Origin: Adiantum capillus-veneris
Taxonomy: Eukaryota > Streptophyta > Polypodiopsida > Polypodiales > Pteridaceae
Assembly (NCBI GenBank): GCA_014529385.2
Contig: CM043968.1
Coordinates: forward strand, 8,600,648-8,664,647
Reading direction: 5' to 3'
DNA: 64,000 bases
The notes beneath the pieces were generated by a model. That model was not told the DNA's origin. It worked only from the letters and a program-made list of their open reading frames with translations, and made no database searches. Positions 46,920-57,064 of the stretch are shown here, piece by piece (position 1 is the first letter of the stretch; every line of letters begins with the position of its first letter). The translations under genes and the position numbers were made by a program.

Positions 46920-49566
46920 CGAGGTAAAGTTTCACAATCCGAGGAGTATCTGCTAGGTCCTCCTCCTCCATCCACTTCGCATCAAATGCAGGAAAGTTCT
47001 TGAACTAAACCAAGAACCGCCTTCGGACTTTACCTTTCTTCGTATCGTTATGTGCCAAAATCTGTTCAGGAACAAGGATCTCCTCGTTTTCTTCCACTTC
47101 GGGTTGCTCATCAGGCTCCCCATCATCAAGCACATCACCCTTAACAGGGTTCAAGAGACTCACATGCAATGCATTATGAATCCTCCAAGTATCTGGCAGT
47201 TTCAATCGGAAGGAGACATCATTTATCTTTTCAGTAATCTGGAAAGGTCCGTAGTATCACATACTAAGCTTTGGAAAAAGCCTCTCCTTTCCCTTTTTCT
47301 TTCTTAGACGTGCCTTCTCAAAAGTAAGAGCACCCAATCATCCTCCTTTAGTTTCCAGTCGTGACGATGGCGATCCGCTGCCTTTTTCTGTCGTTCTTGA
47401 GACTTCTGTAAAGTCTTGCGAACCTTGGCAGAAGCCGTATCCAAATCTCGCGAATATTCATCCGCTTCAAATTTCTAATCTTTCGTGCTCAGGAAGGATG
47501 GAACCTTCGCAGCAGTTTCAACAATCTCTCATGGCGTCTTCCCCGTCGAAGAGTGTATCGTGTTATTGTAGGCAAATTCCACCAAAGGTAAGTTCTTTTC
47601 CCATTGAGTCTTCTGATGCGAGATACAAGACTTCAATAAATCTAAAATCACTTAATTGGCAATCTCAGATTGCCCGTCATTCTGCAAGTGGAACGATGAC
47701 GAGAACTGCAACCGCGTGCCAATGTTCTCCCAAATTGCCTTCCAAAACAAACTCATAAATCTGGGGTCTCTGTCGGAGACAATCGTCTCAGGCGTGCCAT
47801 GTAATCGGAAAATCATCTTGATCATTCTGTATTCTCGGGAGATAAAAAAAAATCAAATCCATTTCAATATTTTCCCAGGGGCGGGTGGGTATGGGTAAAG
47901 GCTGTAACAATCCTTGTGCCTTATGCCTTTCAAACTTGACCTTCTGGCATACCAAGCAACTGCGCACAAACTCTTCCACATCCTTCTTCAGTCTCCACCA
48001 AAAGAAATCTCTGTCTACCCCTTTCATGGTGGTAGCAATGCCGCGGTGACCCGTAAAAGGTGGACAGTGGCAATCAGTCATAACCTTTTCCCTCAACGGC
48101 TGTGTAACTCACAACATAGTCTTTTTCATCAAGTAGCCTTCCCGAAGGGAGTATCCAGCTACTGTCTCCCCATCCCGTATCCGTGTGAAAATATCTGCAA
48201 AACCTGTATCTGTGGCATACTGATCGACCATATCCTCGAAGCTCCTATGATGTATCGCGGAAATAGCCAGAACCAACGGTTTCCGAGACAAAGCATCTGC
48301 CACCACATTCTTCTGTCCCTGCACATGGACAATCTGGAAGTGGAACTGTGACAAGATGTTCACCCACCGCATCTGCTTTTCCGAAAGTTGCTTCTGTGAC
48401 AAGAAGTAGCGCAAACTTTGATGGTCTGTAAAGACAGTAAAATCCGCTCCGAGTAGGTAATGCCGCCACTGAGTAAGAGCATGGATAACCGCCAAAAGCT
48501 CTTTCCCATAGATCTGTGCTGACATCTCCGGCCTAGAGAACAAACGGCTCTCGTGAGCTATGACATGGCCTTCTTGCAGCAAGACCGCGCCCAGACTACG
48601 ACCACAAGCATCACAATATACTTCAAATGACTTCTGCAATTTCGGCAAAGTCAAAATAGGTCTCGTAGTCAATTTCTCTTTCAATGTCCGAAAGGCAGTC
48701 ACCTCTGTGGGTCCCCACGAAAAAGGTACTCCTTTCTGTGTCAAGGTATGCAAAGGGGAAGCAACCTCTGCAAACTTTCGTATGAACCGCCTGTAGTACG
48801 AACACAGTCCCAAGAAGCTTCTAACTTCATGGACATTCCTCAAATCGGGCCGATCACGGATAGTCTCTATCTTGGCCGGGTCCATTCGCACTCCTGTTGT
48901 TGACACAATGTGTCCCAAAAAGTGTATCTCTAGTAGAAAAAATTCACTTTTCTTTGCATTAATCACTAACGTGTGATCTCGTAATGCCTGAAAGACTTGA
49001 AGCAGATGATCTTTGTGTTCTGCCTCATTCTTGGAGAAAACAATGATGTCGTCAAAGAAAGTGCCAACAAATAGCCTGTACTCTCGAAAAATCCTGTCCA
49101 TCATCCGGTTAAATGTCGCAGGAGCATTGGTTAAGCCAAAAGGCATCACCAAAAACTCAAATAACCCAAAAGTCGTCCGAAAAGCTGTCTTGTAGACATC
49201 TCCTGGTGCTATCCTGATCTGATGATATCCACTCTTCAAGTCAATCCTGCTAAAGCACGAGGATCCCTGTAACCTGTCGAGTATATCATCGATCCTAGGA
49301 ATCGGAAATCTGTTCTTGATGGTGATTTCGTTGAGAGTGCTATAATCGATGCACATTCTCCAAGATCCGTCTTTCTTCAAAACCAACAACACTGGAGAGC
49401 AATACGGTGAAGTACTAGGCTGGACAAGACCCTTTTCCAAGAGGTCTTTCACTGAGTTCATAATCTTTTCATTCTGTACTCGACTCACACGATAAGGTGG
49501 CCGATTCGGTGGCGTGCTTCCAGATATCAGATCAATGGTATGATCTTCAGGCCCTCTCAAAAGCAA
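46920..49566 (-). pseudogene. pol of chromovirus F, heavily broken after RNase H
   Basis: RT and RNase H are open for 485 codons (49566-48109): [64 protein letters not shown]. Integrase begins with TGHRGIATTMKGV (48060) but loses its catalytic core: MDLIFF is followed within about 20 codons by sequence near SDRDPRFMSLFWK, so roughly 70 codons are deleted. After that at least five stops and several frame changes precede the chromodomain-like EILVPEQILAH, RRFLV and DAKWMEEEDL (47100-46960). No integration activity can remain. Confidence 0.92.
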
Positions 49567-49599
49567 TGGGCATGAGCGTGGAGAAAAAAAATCTTGGCG

Positions 49600-51618
49600 T
49601 TCTTTTCTTCAGGTCAAAACATATTCAACCTTTATCCATCGTTCAGTTCTCCCAAAAGAATGAGTAAGAAAACTGAAGTTCATCAAGTACAATCTCTAAG
49701 CCCTTCATTTATCAAAGTCGCTTTCTCGGCCCGGTAGTCAACCACGGCGTAGTTCTTGTGGTACCAAGGGATCCCGAGTAGAACGTCACTCATGTGCCCG
49801 GAACACCCCTGTCATTGCAAACGAAGTTTGCCAATGCTCGGTGTAATGGCTGCCAGTTGAACTACCTCCGCCTGTGGCGTCAGTCTGTCGGGCGTAGTTC
49901 CAAATCGAGTCGCCAATTCCAAGTGAAAAGAAGTTGGCCTTGGCTCCTTCAAAAGAGCTTCTTGATCCTTCGCTTTGCCCTGAAAGCGGCAAAGTTTGTA
50001 CTTTCATTCATTAGATTCGGTGCAGGTCCCACGCCATGTGGTACCAGTTCTGCTTTTCTATCTGCCTTTTCTGCCACATTCCTCAGCTGCTCTCGAACTC
50101 TCAGACCTGTCGTCGTTTTTATCATGCTGTTCTTTTTATCAGGGCACTTCGCGGAAATATGTCCATGTTCCCCGCATCCAAAGCACTTCCCCTCTCTGAT
50201 GAAGCGAGCTCTCTCCTCAGGAGTAAGCTTGGGTCGTGCATCCTTTTTTTTTCTCTGGGTTGCTCTTTTTCATTCTACTTTCATTCCCAGAAGTCTGTCC
50301 GGCTCGTTGTGTCAAGGCCTCATCTGTGGGGTAGGTCAGACTGCCAGAGTGAATGGCAAAGCCCCGCTTTGCACGACTCAACTCCTGAATAGAAGCCGAC
50401 TTCTGTTCCAAGCAGTGATCTCGGATCTCTGTAGGTAGACCCAAGGTAAACCGCTCAATCTGTTCTCTGAATGATATCTTCTTGAATGAAGAGGTGGGTA
50501 GAAAAGAGCTCCAGAATCTTTCACAATAAGAATTCACTGTATCGCTCTTGGTCATCCGGAGATGGTTCCAAGCAGCTTGTATATCTCGCTCAAACTCTTG
50601 AGTCAACCAAGAAGAAATAAAAAGCCTCTTTAATTTCAGCCATGTAACTGGCACAGTCTTGCTTAATAGAAACGTGGACCACCAAGTACGAGCATTCCCC
50701 TTAAAGTAAGAGGCAGCTCTCCGAATCTTGGAGTGCTCTAAATAGCGTCCTCCCGCGAAAGCGATGTCAAACTGCTGTATAAAAGACAAAGCCTTTGAAG
50801 CATCTGAGTATCCTGAAAAGTATCAAACTTGATCGAGTGGCCACCTTCCTTAAACTCTCGGACTTTCTTGCTTTTATCTTCGAGAAAGTCATACTGGTTG
50901 GCTTTGTAAAAACTCTTCTTGTTCGCATAAAACTTTCCGTCATCGGAATCTGAGCTGTCTGTAGACGAGTCCTCAGTAGAACTGTCAGTCTCTGGGCGAG
51001 ATGTAGCCTTCTTTGCCTTTTTCTTGCCCGTTTCGAAGCTTTGTGTCTTGCTTCGCTTTTTGCCTTTTTGTGTCTTCTTCGCTCTAATCCGAGGAGCTAG
51101 AAGAACTGTTAGAAGAAGAAGAAGAAGAACTGAGTACTCCTTCAAATCGAACACGCTTCTTCCGTTTCTTTGCCTTGTCAAATGTCAACCGACGACCCAA
51201 ATATCCCAGGAAGTCAGTGCCTTTCTTCTGCTTTTTGCCGTGCTTTTTTGGCTTTCTTTTGCGTGTCAAAAAGCTGAGCAATCCGTGCATCAACCACGTT
51301 CTCCAGTTCCTTCTCCGTATATTTCTTGGAGGCAGAAGGTTTCTTGAGAGCAGGTTTCGGGAGTGGTGTTGTGGTTCTCTGCCACTCCATCTGTACCTCT
51401 TTCAAAGAGGTCTGGTTCATATATTTTGCCATCTTCGGGTCCTTGGCAAAATTGAGCATCATCTTTGTTGCATCGCTGATCAACTGGCGACGCTCTATCT
51501 CTCGCCGCTCCGCCTAAGTAGGCCCAGGCGGGCCATACTCTCTGCCTGAATCTTCGTTGTGATCCCAGCCCGCATCTCCAGATGCAGAGGGAGTCGACTG
51601 ATCATTGCCTGAAGCCAT
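49600..51618 (-). pseudogene. gag-protease region of chromovirus F, broken
   Basis: ATG at 51618 opens MASGNDQSTPSASGDAG; a TAG follows after 34 codons (about 51514), then MLNFAKDPKMAKYM (51455), a Lys-rich stretch, Ser/Asp-rich sequence (50960), capsid core FKEGGHSIKFDTF, FIQQFDIAFAGGRYLEHSK and TWWSTFLL (50870-50670), ERFTLGLPTEIRDHC (50450). A frame change near 50220 precedes a zinc-knuckle CFGCGEHGHISAKC (about 50190-50150). At least four frame disruptions lie between these blocks. Protease is not clearly recognisable (region 49930-49750). Confidence 0.88.
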
Positions 51619-51674
51619 AGGTGTCGCGGAAAAAAATTCGGGGATCGGATTTCCCGTAGAAGAGAAATCGGCCG

Positions 51675-51687
51675 TGCTCTGATACCA
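51675..51687 (-). other. primer binding site for initiator tRNA-Met (element F)
   Basis: The minus strand reads TGGTATCAGAGCA, one base from the LTR end. Confidence 0.88.
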
Positions 51688-51688
51688 C

Positions 51689-52276
51689 TGTAACAGACTT
51701 GGACACTCCAAGTCAAGAATCAACCGCGACAGCACCAAATAACCACTTCAAAACAATTCACAGATCACAATAGATTTGGACTGGCCCGGCGGAGTTCCGT
51801 GCCTAGAGATATTGGCCCCAAAGACTGGCGCCCCTTTCGGTATTTCTTTTTATATTAATCAATCATCAAAGTACAAAAGAGCGGTTAGGGTTTCACTCTC
51901 AGACTCCGCGTCCAGATGCTCTGAGAAGTGAGGCCCTCACCACTAATTTAAAGGTTACAAGGGATGCCCAAAAGCAGAGCCCCAAAAGCTTCAAATCAAA
52001 AGCAATTGCTCTCTCTCTCTCTCTCTCTCTCACAGAGAGTCAAAACATGAAAGCAAAAGCATTCTCTCTCTCTTTCTCATTTAAGTAGAGAAAAAGCGAA
52101 ATTTGCGTCGCTCATCATTTTCCAAAAAAAATAAAAAAAATAAAAAAATAAAAATAATCCGCCTCCGCGATTTCCGGAAATTAGGGTTTTTGGCAAAAAT
52201 TAGGGTTTGCAAGAATTTTAGGGTTTTTGGCAGAAATTAGGGTTTCTGCTGTCCGCCACGTCATCACTTTGTGACA
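51689..52276 (-). repeat. 5' LTR of chromovirus F
   Basis: 588 bp; the extra length relative to the 3' LTR is a CT expansion at about 52009-52031. Confidence 0.95.
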
Positions 52277-52281
52277 CAGAG

Positions 52282-53025
52282 CCTCTGGCTTGAGGAGAGG
52301 CATCGCCACTACTCGGGAGGACATTCCAGAGGATTCTATTGTGAAGACCTGCTCCAACCTCAACTTGCGTTTTCTCTGACACTAGCGTTATGCGTTTTTA
52401 TGGAGATCTGCGTTTTGTATGAGTAATCCTCTTCTGCAACTTTCCTCTCCATCACCCTCCCTCCCTCTTCCCTATCGCCATTTTTTTTTTGGCACTCCTA
52501 TGCAATAGCGTTTTTTCACAGCCCTTGAGGCCTTGCGTTTTCTTGCAAGAGGTAGCCCACTTTGACCTTTTGTTTACCTTCCACTTCAGCCCTCCTTATG
52601 CCTTGCCCTTGGACCGCCGGAGTCCCCACTCCTCGCCCCTTGGCCTTCCCGCTTGGAAGCTGAACCATCAAGTGACTTTGCCGGTGATTCCTCGACACAT
52701 CCACTGCTTTTTTTTCAGCTTGTTTTGGTGCATTCACAGTCCTTATCTCTTACTCTCAGCATCCAGTGATACCCTCACGTGGTGGTTGCTCAACCTCTAC
52801 CCCCGGTGGAGTTTCTAGCACCCTCCTTGCTACGTTTTTTCGGTGTGGACAGCACCTCGACATTGCTTGATCGGCATCCTCTCGCGTTCCCCTTGCCTCT
52901 CCCGTCACTTACCCTCTTCTTCACTGTCATCTGGCGATATACCTTGCGCGGTTCTTCACATCTTCTACTTACTTTTGCTTTTGATTACACACTTGGGACT
53001 TCTTTGCGGGTTTTTCTTTGTAGAT
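52282..53025 (+). other. leader of copia E
   Basis: Pyrimidine-rich untranslated sequence between the interrupted primer site and gag. Short frames here have no recognisable motif. Confidence 0.65.
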
Positions 53026-54000
53026 ATGGCAACTTCTCCAACCATGCCCATCCTTCCTCCTGGCGAAAAGCTTGACGGCTTCAACTCTGTCGTCTGGAAG
53101 ATGAAGATCACGGTGATGCTTATGCAGTTTGATCTTTGGGACTAGCTCAACAATCCTGCCAATGCCGTGTGTCCCGGCCTTGCTCCTGCATCTGGCGTTC
53201 CTACTTCACCATCATCAACCACCACTTCTTTTGGTGTGGTTACACAGGCTAGCTCATCATCTGTTCCTACTCCTTCTCATGGCACTGCTTCTGGCAGATC
53301 AGGTATTGTTGTTACACAGGCTATGGTGGATCAGTGGAATGTGAACCATCATAGAGTTTACTCCTTACTCATCAACTGTGCGGATACCGTGCTGACGTCC
53401 TTATGTTCTCACACCACTGCACATGAGGTATGGGGTTTCCTTTGCAACATGTACGGGGTGAAGACACCCGGAAGGATCCTTGCTTTGGAGAAGTCTTTGA
53501 TGGACCTACAGGCCTCACCATTTCCGACTATCCAGGACTTCCCCGCATGCTTCTGCTCCGTGATGAGCTAGCAGCTTGTGGTCACTAGATTTCTTCCGAG
53601 GGCGTGGCAACTCTGTTGCTTCTCAAGCTTCCCGCTGCTTATGATTCCTTGTTCCAGTCTCTTATTACCTCTACTCGCACTACTCCTATCACTCGGGAGG
53701 AGCTCTTACCCATTGTGGAGCAGATAGCTTCGCGCATTCAGGACAGAGTCTCCTCAGATGCCTCTACGGGTATTACAGCCTTGGTGTCTACATCCAGTGG
53801 GGGTGGTGGTGCTTCAGGACAGTCTGGACCTTGTTCTACACTTTCTAGGCCTGACATCACTTGTACCTACTGTGAAAGAAAGGTCATTATGCAGCAAAAT
53901 ATTATAAAAGATAGCGGGACCGCAAGAAGGATGTAGATCCTGAGGATGGGACAGATTCTCGGCAGATGACTGTCACTGCTGTCTCCGGCTCTTCTGGGGG
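53026..54000 (+). pseudogene. copia gag of element E
   Basis: ATG at 53026: MATSPTMPILPPGEKLDGFN and VWKMKITVMLMQFDLWD, then TAG at 53144; the same frame continues with VDQWNVNHHRVYSLL, SHTTAHEVWGFLCNMYG (53420) and LALEKSLMDLQ, as in copia gag. After a frame change near 53560: LLLKLPAAYDSLFQSLI, EELLPIVEQI and a zinc knuckle TCTYCERK, then, one base shifted, GHYAAKYYKR near 53880, where the last Cys is Tyr. TAG follows and no protease or integrase is found before the 3' LTR. Confidence 0.85.
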
Positions 54001-54428
54001 CATCTCCCTCTAGTTTCCTCTACATTCTTCCTTCCTTCTATAACAGAGATCCTTTTGACTTGTAGTCTGCCGATTTCCTACCTTGGCAGCCTATGCTTTT
54101 GTGTCAGAGTGCTCTGCTTCAGGGGGGGTCCTGTCTCTTCCGTTTCTCTCTTCTGCTGACCTTCTCCGATGAGCTCACCGCTTGTCTTCCATCTTTCCCT
54201 TATATATATCCTCTTCCGCGACTTGTTCCGTTGGTGGCCTCTCCATCAGCTACCTTGTGCGACTTGATCAGCTTGCCCTAGCTTTGGTCATCATCGAATT
54301 GGTGCTAACGGTTCGTCGTGTTGTTTGGCTGGCGCTCTCATCCTTTTCTCTGGGATTTACATCTACTCCAAATTTGCCAGGCGTCTTGCATCTTCCTCAG
54401 CGACTCCGCATCTGTCGTTGAGGGGAGG
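54001..54428 (+). other. region between gag and 3' LTR of E; polypurine tract
   Basis: Pyrimidine-rich, no pol motifs. GAGGGGAGG at 54420-54428 is the polypurine tract. Confidence 0.7.
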
Positions 54429-54855
54429 TGTTAGATTCTTCATCTCCAGATGCTTCGCACCCTGCTTACACGCATTATATACACATGTGCAATGGCCCTT
54501 GGTTGTGGGTTGGCCACCCGTATACCTGCTGATAGGGACTTCAGTCACACATAGGGTTCGTTTCAGCACTTTGCCCGCCCAGACTTGTTTTGGTCCGCCT
54601 TGGCCACTTTTTTGTAATTTTTCCCCATATTCGTGGAGGTTTTATCATGCTAGGTCGTGGGTGCTTGGGGCTTGCCCGACCTCACTCCTTTTCTCATATA
54701 TATGAGAGGGGGTGCTCCACTCTCCACTCCATCTTGTACCACAGCAGTTCATGCCATCTCGAGTTATTGGGCTTGCCCGCCTTTCCCCCTCTCTTGTGTC
54801 TCTTGTGTTTTCTCCATTCTCTTTCCCTCTCCACCTTCTGCTGCTCACTCTGACA
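54429..54855 (+). repeat. 3' LTR of copia E
   Basis: 427 bp, about 93-94 percent like the 5' LTR, with the same TATATATGAG box at about 54700. Confidence 0.95.
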
Positions 54856-54865
54856 ACAATAGAAC

Positions 54866-55426
54866 TGTAAACCGACTGGACAAAAGTCACAGGCGGTGAT
54901 CCCAAAACAATAGAACAACCAACAACATAACAAATCAATTTGCACTACAATAGAGCTAGAGCGCTTTGAGTGGAGACGATTGGCCCTAAAACTTGGCATC
55001 CCTTGCAGTATTTCTTTATTCCTTTAACTGACACACACTTGCTCAAGATACAAGGTAGCTCTGCTCTCTAAACTGGAGAAGCAAGCTTTGAATATGTTAC
55101 AATTGGTCCAAGGCCTCTCTTTTATTTAAGCCAAGCTAGAAAAACAACTCCAAAAAGCCAAAAAGCTTGCTTTCTGGTCGCTTTTGGTCCAAAAACTTGC
55201 TTTTCAATTGTTTTTGACCACTTTCGTTGTTGGATAGAGATCTCTAAAAATCTCACAATGTGCTAGGAATTTGACAATGTTGTAGAAGACAAAGTTGATC
55301 TCCTCAACAGAAGCTATATTTTGATGCGAACAAAATTTCATTATGACAACTTTCAAAATTAGGGTTAGGGTTAGGTTTCGTCTGCTGAAATTAGGGTTTT
55401 TGCTGCCACGGCATCAACTTGTAACA
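54866..55426 (-). repeat. LTR of gypsy relic G
   Basis: 561 bp in minus sense from TGTTACAAG (55426) to GGTTTACA (54866). It has the degenerate core AATAAAGAAATACTGCAAGG + GATGCC at about 55021-54998 and telobox-like CCCTAA words near 55358-55405, resembling LTR F more than A/B/C. No clear primer site follows in the reconstructed flank. Ends were set by TG..CA and similarity, so they are tentative. Confidence 0.65.
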
Positions 55427-55530
55427 TCGATGACCGCCATAGACACCCATTAGCTTTAGGAAGTTCTCTCTCTTCCCTCCATCTCTCTGACCTACTGTCT
55501 CTATCCTTTTTTCTTTTTAGTCACCCTCCA
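55427..55530. other. short spacer between G and C
   Basis: 104 bp, CT-rich, no recognised feature; CTCCA (55526-55530) should be the left target duplication of C. Confidence 0.6.
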
Positions 55531-57007
55531 TGTCACCAGCGTGTGACTAGTATCTATCCTTTTTGTTGATTTCTTTCTTATTATCTATTTACTTTCACTT
55601 TTTGGAAACACCCCTCGGGAAATCTAACTGCCCTGCATTGCATAGCTAGTGTGGAACTGTCCAGAGGGAGTCCAGGCCTGAGGGCAAGAGAGCACTAAGG
55701 TTGGACCAGGACTATGGTTAGCCAAGTGGGGTCATTGACTAGCCAAAGTGGAATCCTTTGCTACAGAGGCTACATTTCAGTTTTGGATGTGGCCGCAGTG
55801 TACAAAGAGGGTCGGATGACCTAGAAAGATACAATGGCAGCATCTCCTAAAATTTAGGGAACTGCTATTTTCGGACCTGAAAATGTGTTGGCGTCATTAC
55901 CTCCGGAATGACAAAGGGAACATTTTCTTACTTTGCCGTGAAGTCAACTGGGCAACTGGTTGGGATATTTTTAGGCGGCAACCCCGAAACGGGAAAATGC
56001 TTGTAAAAGTGCCAAGTGGCACATTCTGGTGCACTTGCCTTATGCAACAAGAAGTGGCGCTGAATTTGAAGAGGGGAGAGCCTCATTTTCAGATTTTGTC
56101 ACAGGTTAAGAGCTATGGAGTGCTTGCTTTCCCTCTTATGCACAGTGCGGTGCCAGGAGTGATGCCCTGCACGCTACGCACTGCCCTCTCTCTCCCCTTT
56201 GGCAGTATGTTATGCCCCTCTAGTGGGCTCTTCATTTGACCAATGTACAGTTGTGTGGGTTCATGCGCGATTGCCGAGGCAAGAGCCTCTTGCACAGGTA
56301 CTGGATTAGCTAGCGGCTAATCCCCCCGCAGGTACAGGTGAATTCGGAGAGGTTTCACGCCAGAAATCTCGTCCGATTCAAAGGGCAAGTAGCCCTACAG
56401 GTGCGGGAGCTCGAGGACTTGCTAGGGATGCGACCGGCACGCGAAACGGAGCCCGAAACAGTGAATTACAGCCTGCTGTGTATTTTTGCAGGTTTAGGGT
56501 TTTGGCCCTAAACGGACCCTAATACCCCCAGGAGGTTCGGGGACGCAAGGGGACCACTGTACAGGCGATCTGGCGCATTTTCAGGGCTGAAAACAGAGAA
56601 TTCAGCGTGCTGCAGTTTCTCGCCAGGTTTTGCAAAGTGCCCGTATGCGTCGGGAAAGTCAGTCAATGCGTGGGAATACTGACCGTGAAGGGTTCTAGTA
56701 CAGTTATGCTACCGAAATCGGGTTGGAACAGTGGAAATTCAGCCGAGTTTGTGCAGGGCGGCTTGTAGGGAACCACAGCGTTTATTCCCTCTTTTGAACA
56801 ATAAAGAAATACCGAAAGGGGCGCCTAAGTTAGGGGCCAATCTGGTGTCTGTCTACTCATACAGGTGCAATCTAGCAGCCTGTATCCCTCTCCCCTTTGT
56901 TGTGTCTTGAAAGTACAGGTAAAATAGACGACTAATAATGGGTGAAAGCTAAATCAAGGTTTAAAGTAAAGTCTACCGCCCTTTTTGGATTGAACAGGCC
57001 GGTTTCA
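55531..57007 (+). repeat. 5' LTR of chromovirus C
   Basis: 1477 bp, TGTCACCAGCGTGTG to GGTTTCA. Hairpin pair at 56276-56323; AATAAAGAAATACCGAAAGG core with GGCGCC at about 56802-56826; AATAAA there may be the polyadenylation signal. An open frame at 55883-56239 aligns with one in LTR B. Confidence 0.96.
56276..56323 (+). other. conserved hairpin pair in LTR C (also 63498-63545)
   Basis: GAGGCAAGAGCCTC, 13-nt spacer, then a perfect 8-bp stem GGATTAGC / GCTAATCC (56303-56310, 56316-56323) with a TAGCG loop. Relative to A the fourth pair changed from G-C to T-A on both arms. Confidence 0.8.
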
Positions 57008-57025
57008 TGGTTCCATTGCCGGGAT
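57008..57025 (+). other. primer binding site, tRNA-Glu type (element C)
   Basis: TGGTTCCATTGCCGGGAT, identical to B. Confidence 0.8.
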
Positions 57026-57064
57026 TAAATCACTTTTTCCCATAGAAGTGAGCCTTGGTCAATT

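Larger units (their letters stand above)
45722..52276 (-). mobile_element. chromovirus F, decayed coding region with near-identical LTRs
   Basis: LTRs 45722-46299 and 51689-52276 differ by about seven substitutions plus a longer CT run in the right copy. Target duplications CAGAG at 45717-45721 and 52277-52281. Minus-strand order: 5' LTR, initiator-Met primer site, gag, RT, RNase H, broken integrase, chromodomain. A chromovirus subfamily distinct from A/B/C: shorter LTRs, different primer and gag. Confidence 0.95.
45283..54855 (+). mobile_element. gag-only Ty1/copia element E, split by chromovirus F
   Basis: LTRs 45283-45710 and 54429-54855, both TGTTAGATTC..CTCTGACA, with target duplications ACAAT at 45278-45282 and 54856-54860. 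Initiator-Met primer site at 45711 and polypurine tract GAGGGGAGG just before 54429. Apart from F, the inside holds only a leader and a copia gag, with no protease, integrase or RT. LTRs differ by about 6-7 percent. Confidence 0.95.

Noticed and set aside
55358-55376. Interstitial telomere repeat
   Set aside because: Only two or three TTAGGG-like words, inside LTR G; the related LTR F has dispersed single words, so it is LTR sequence, not a telomere remnant.
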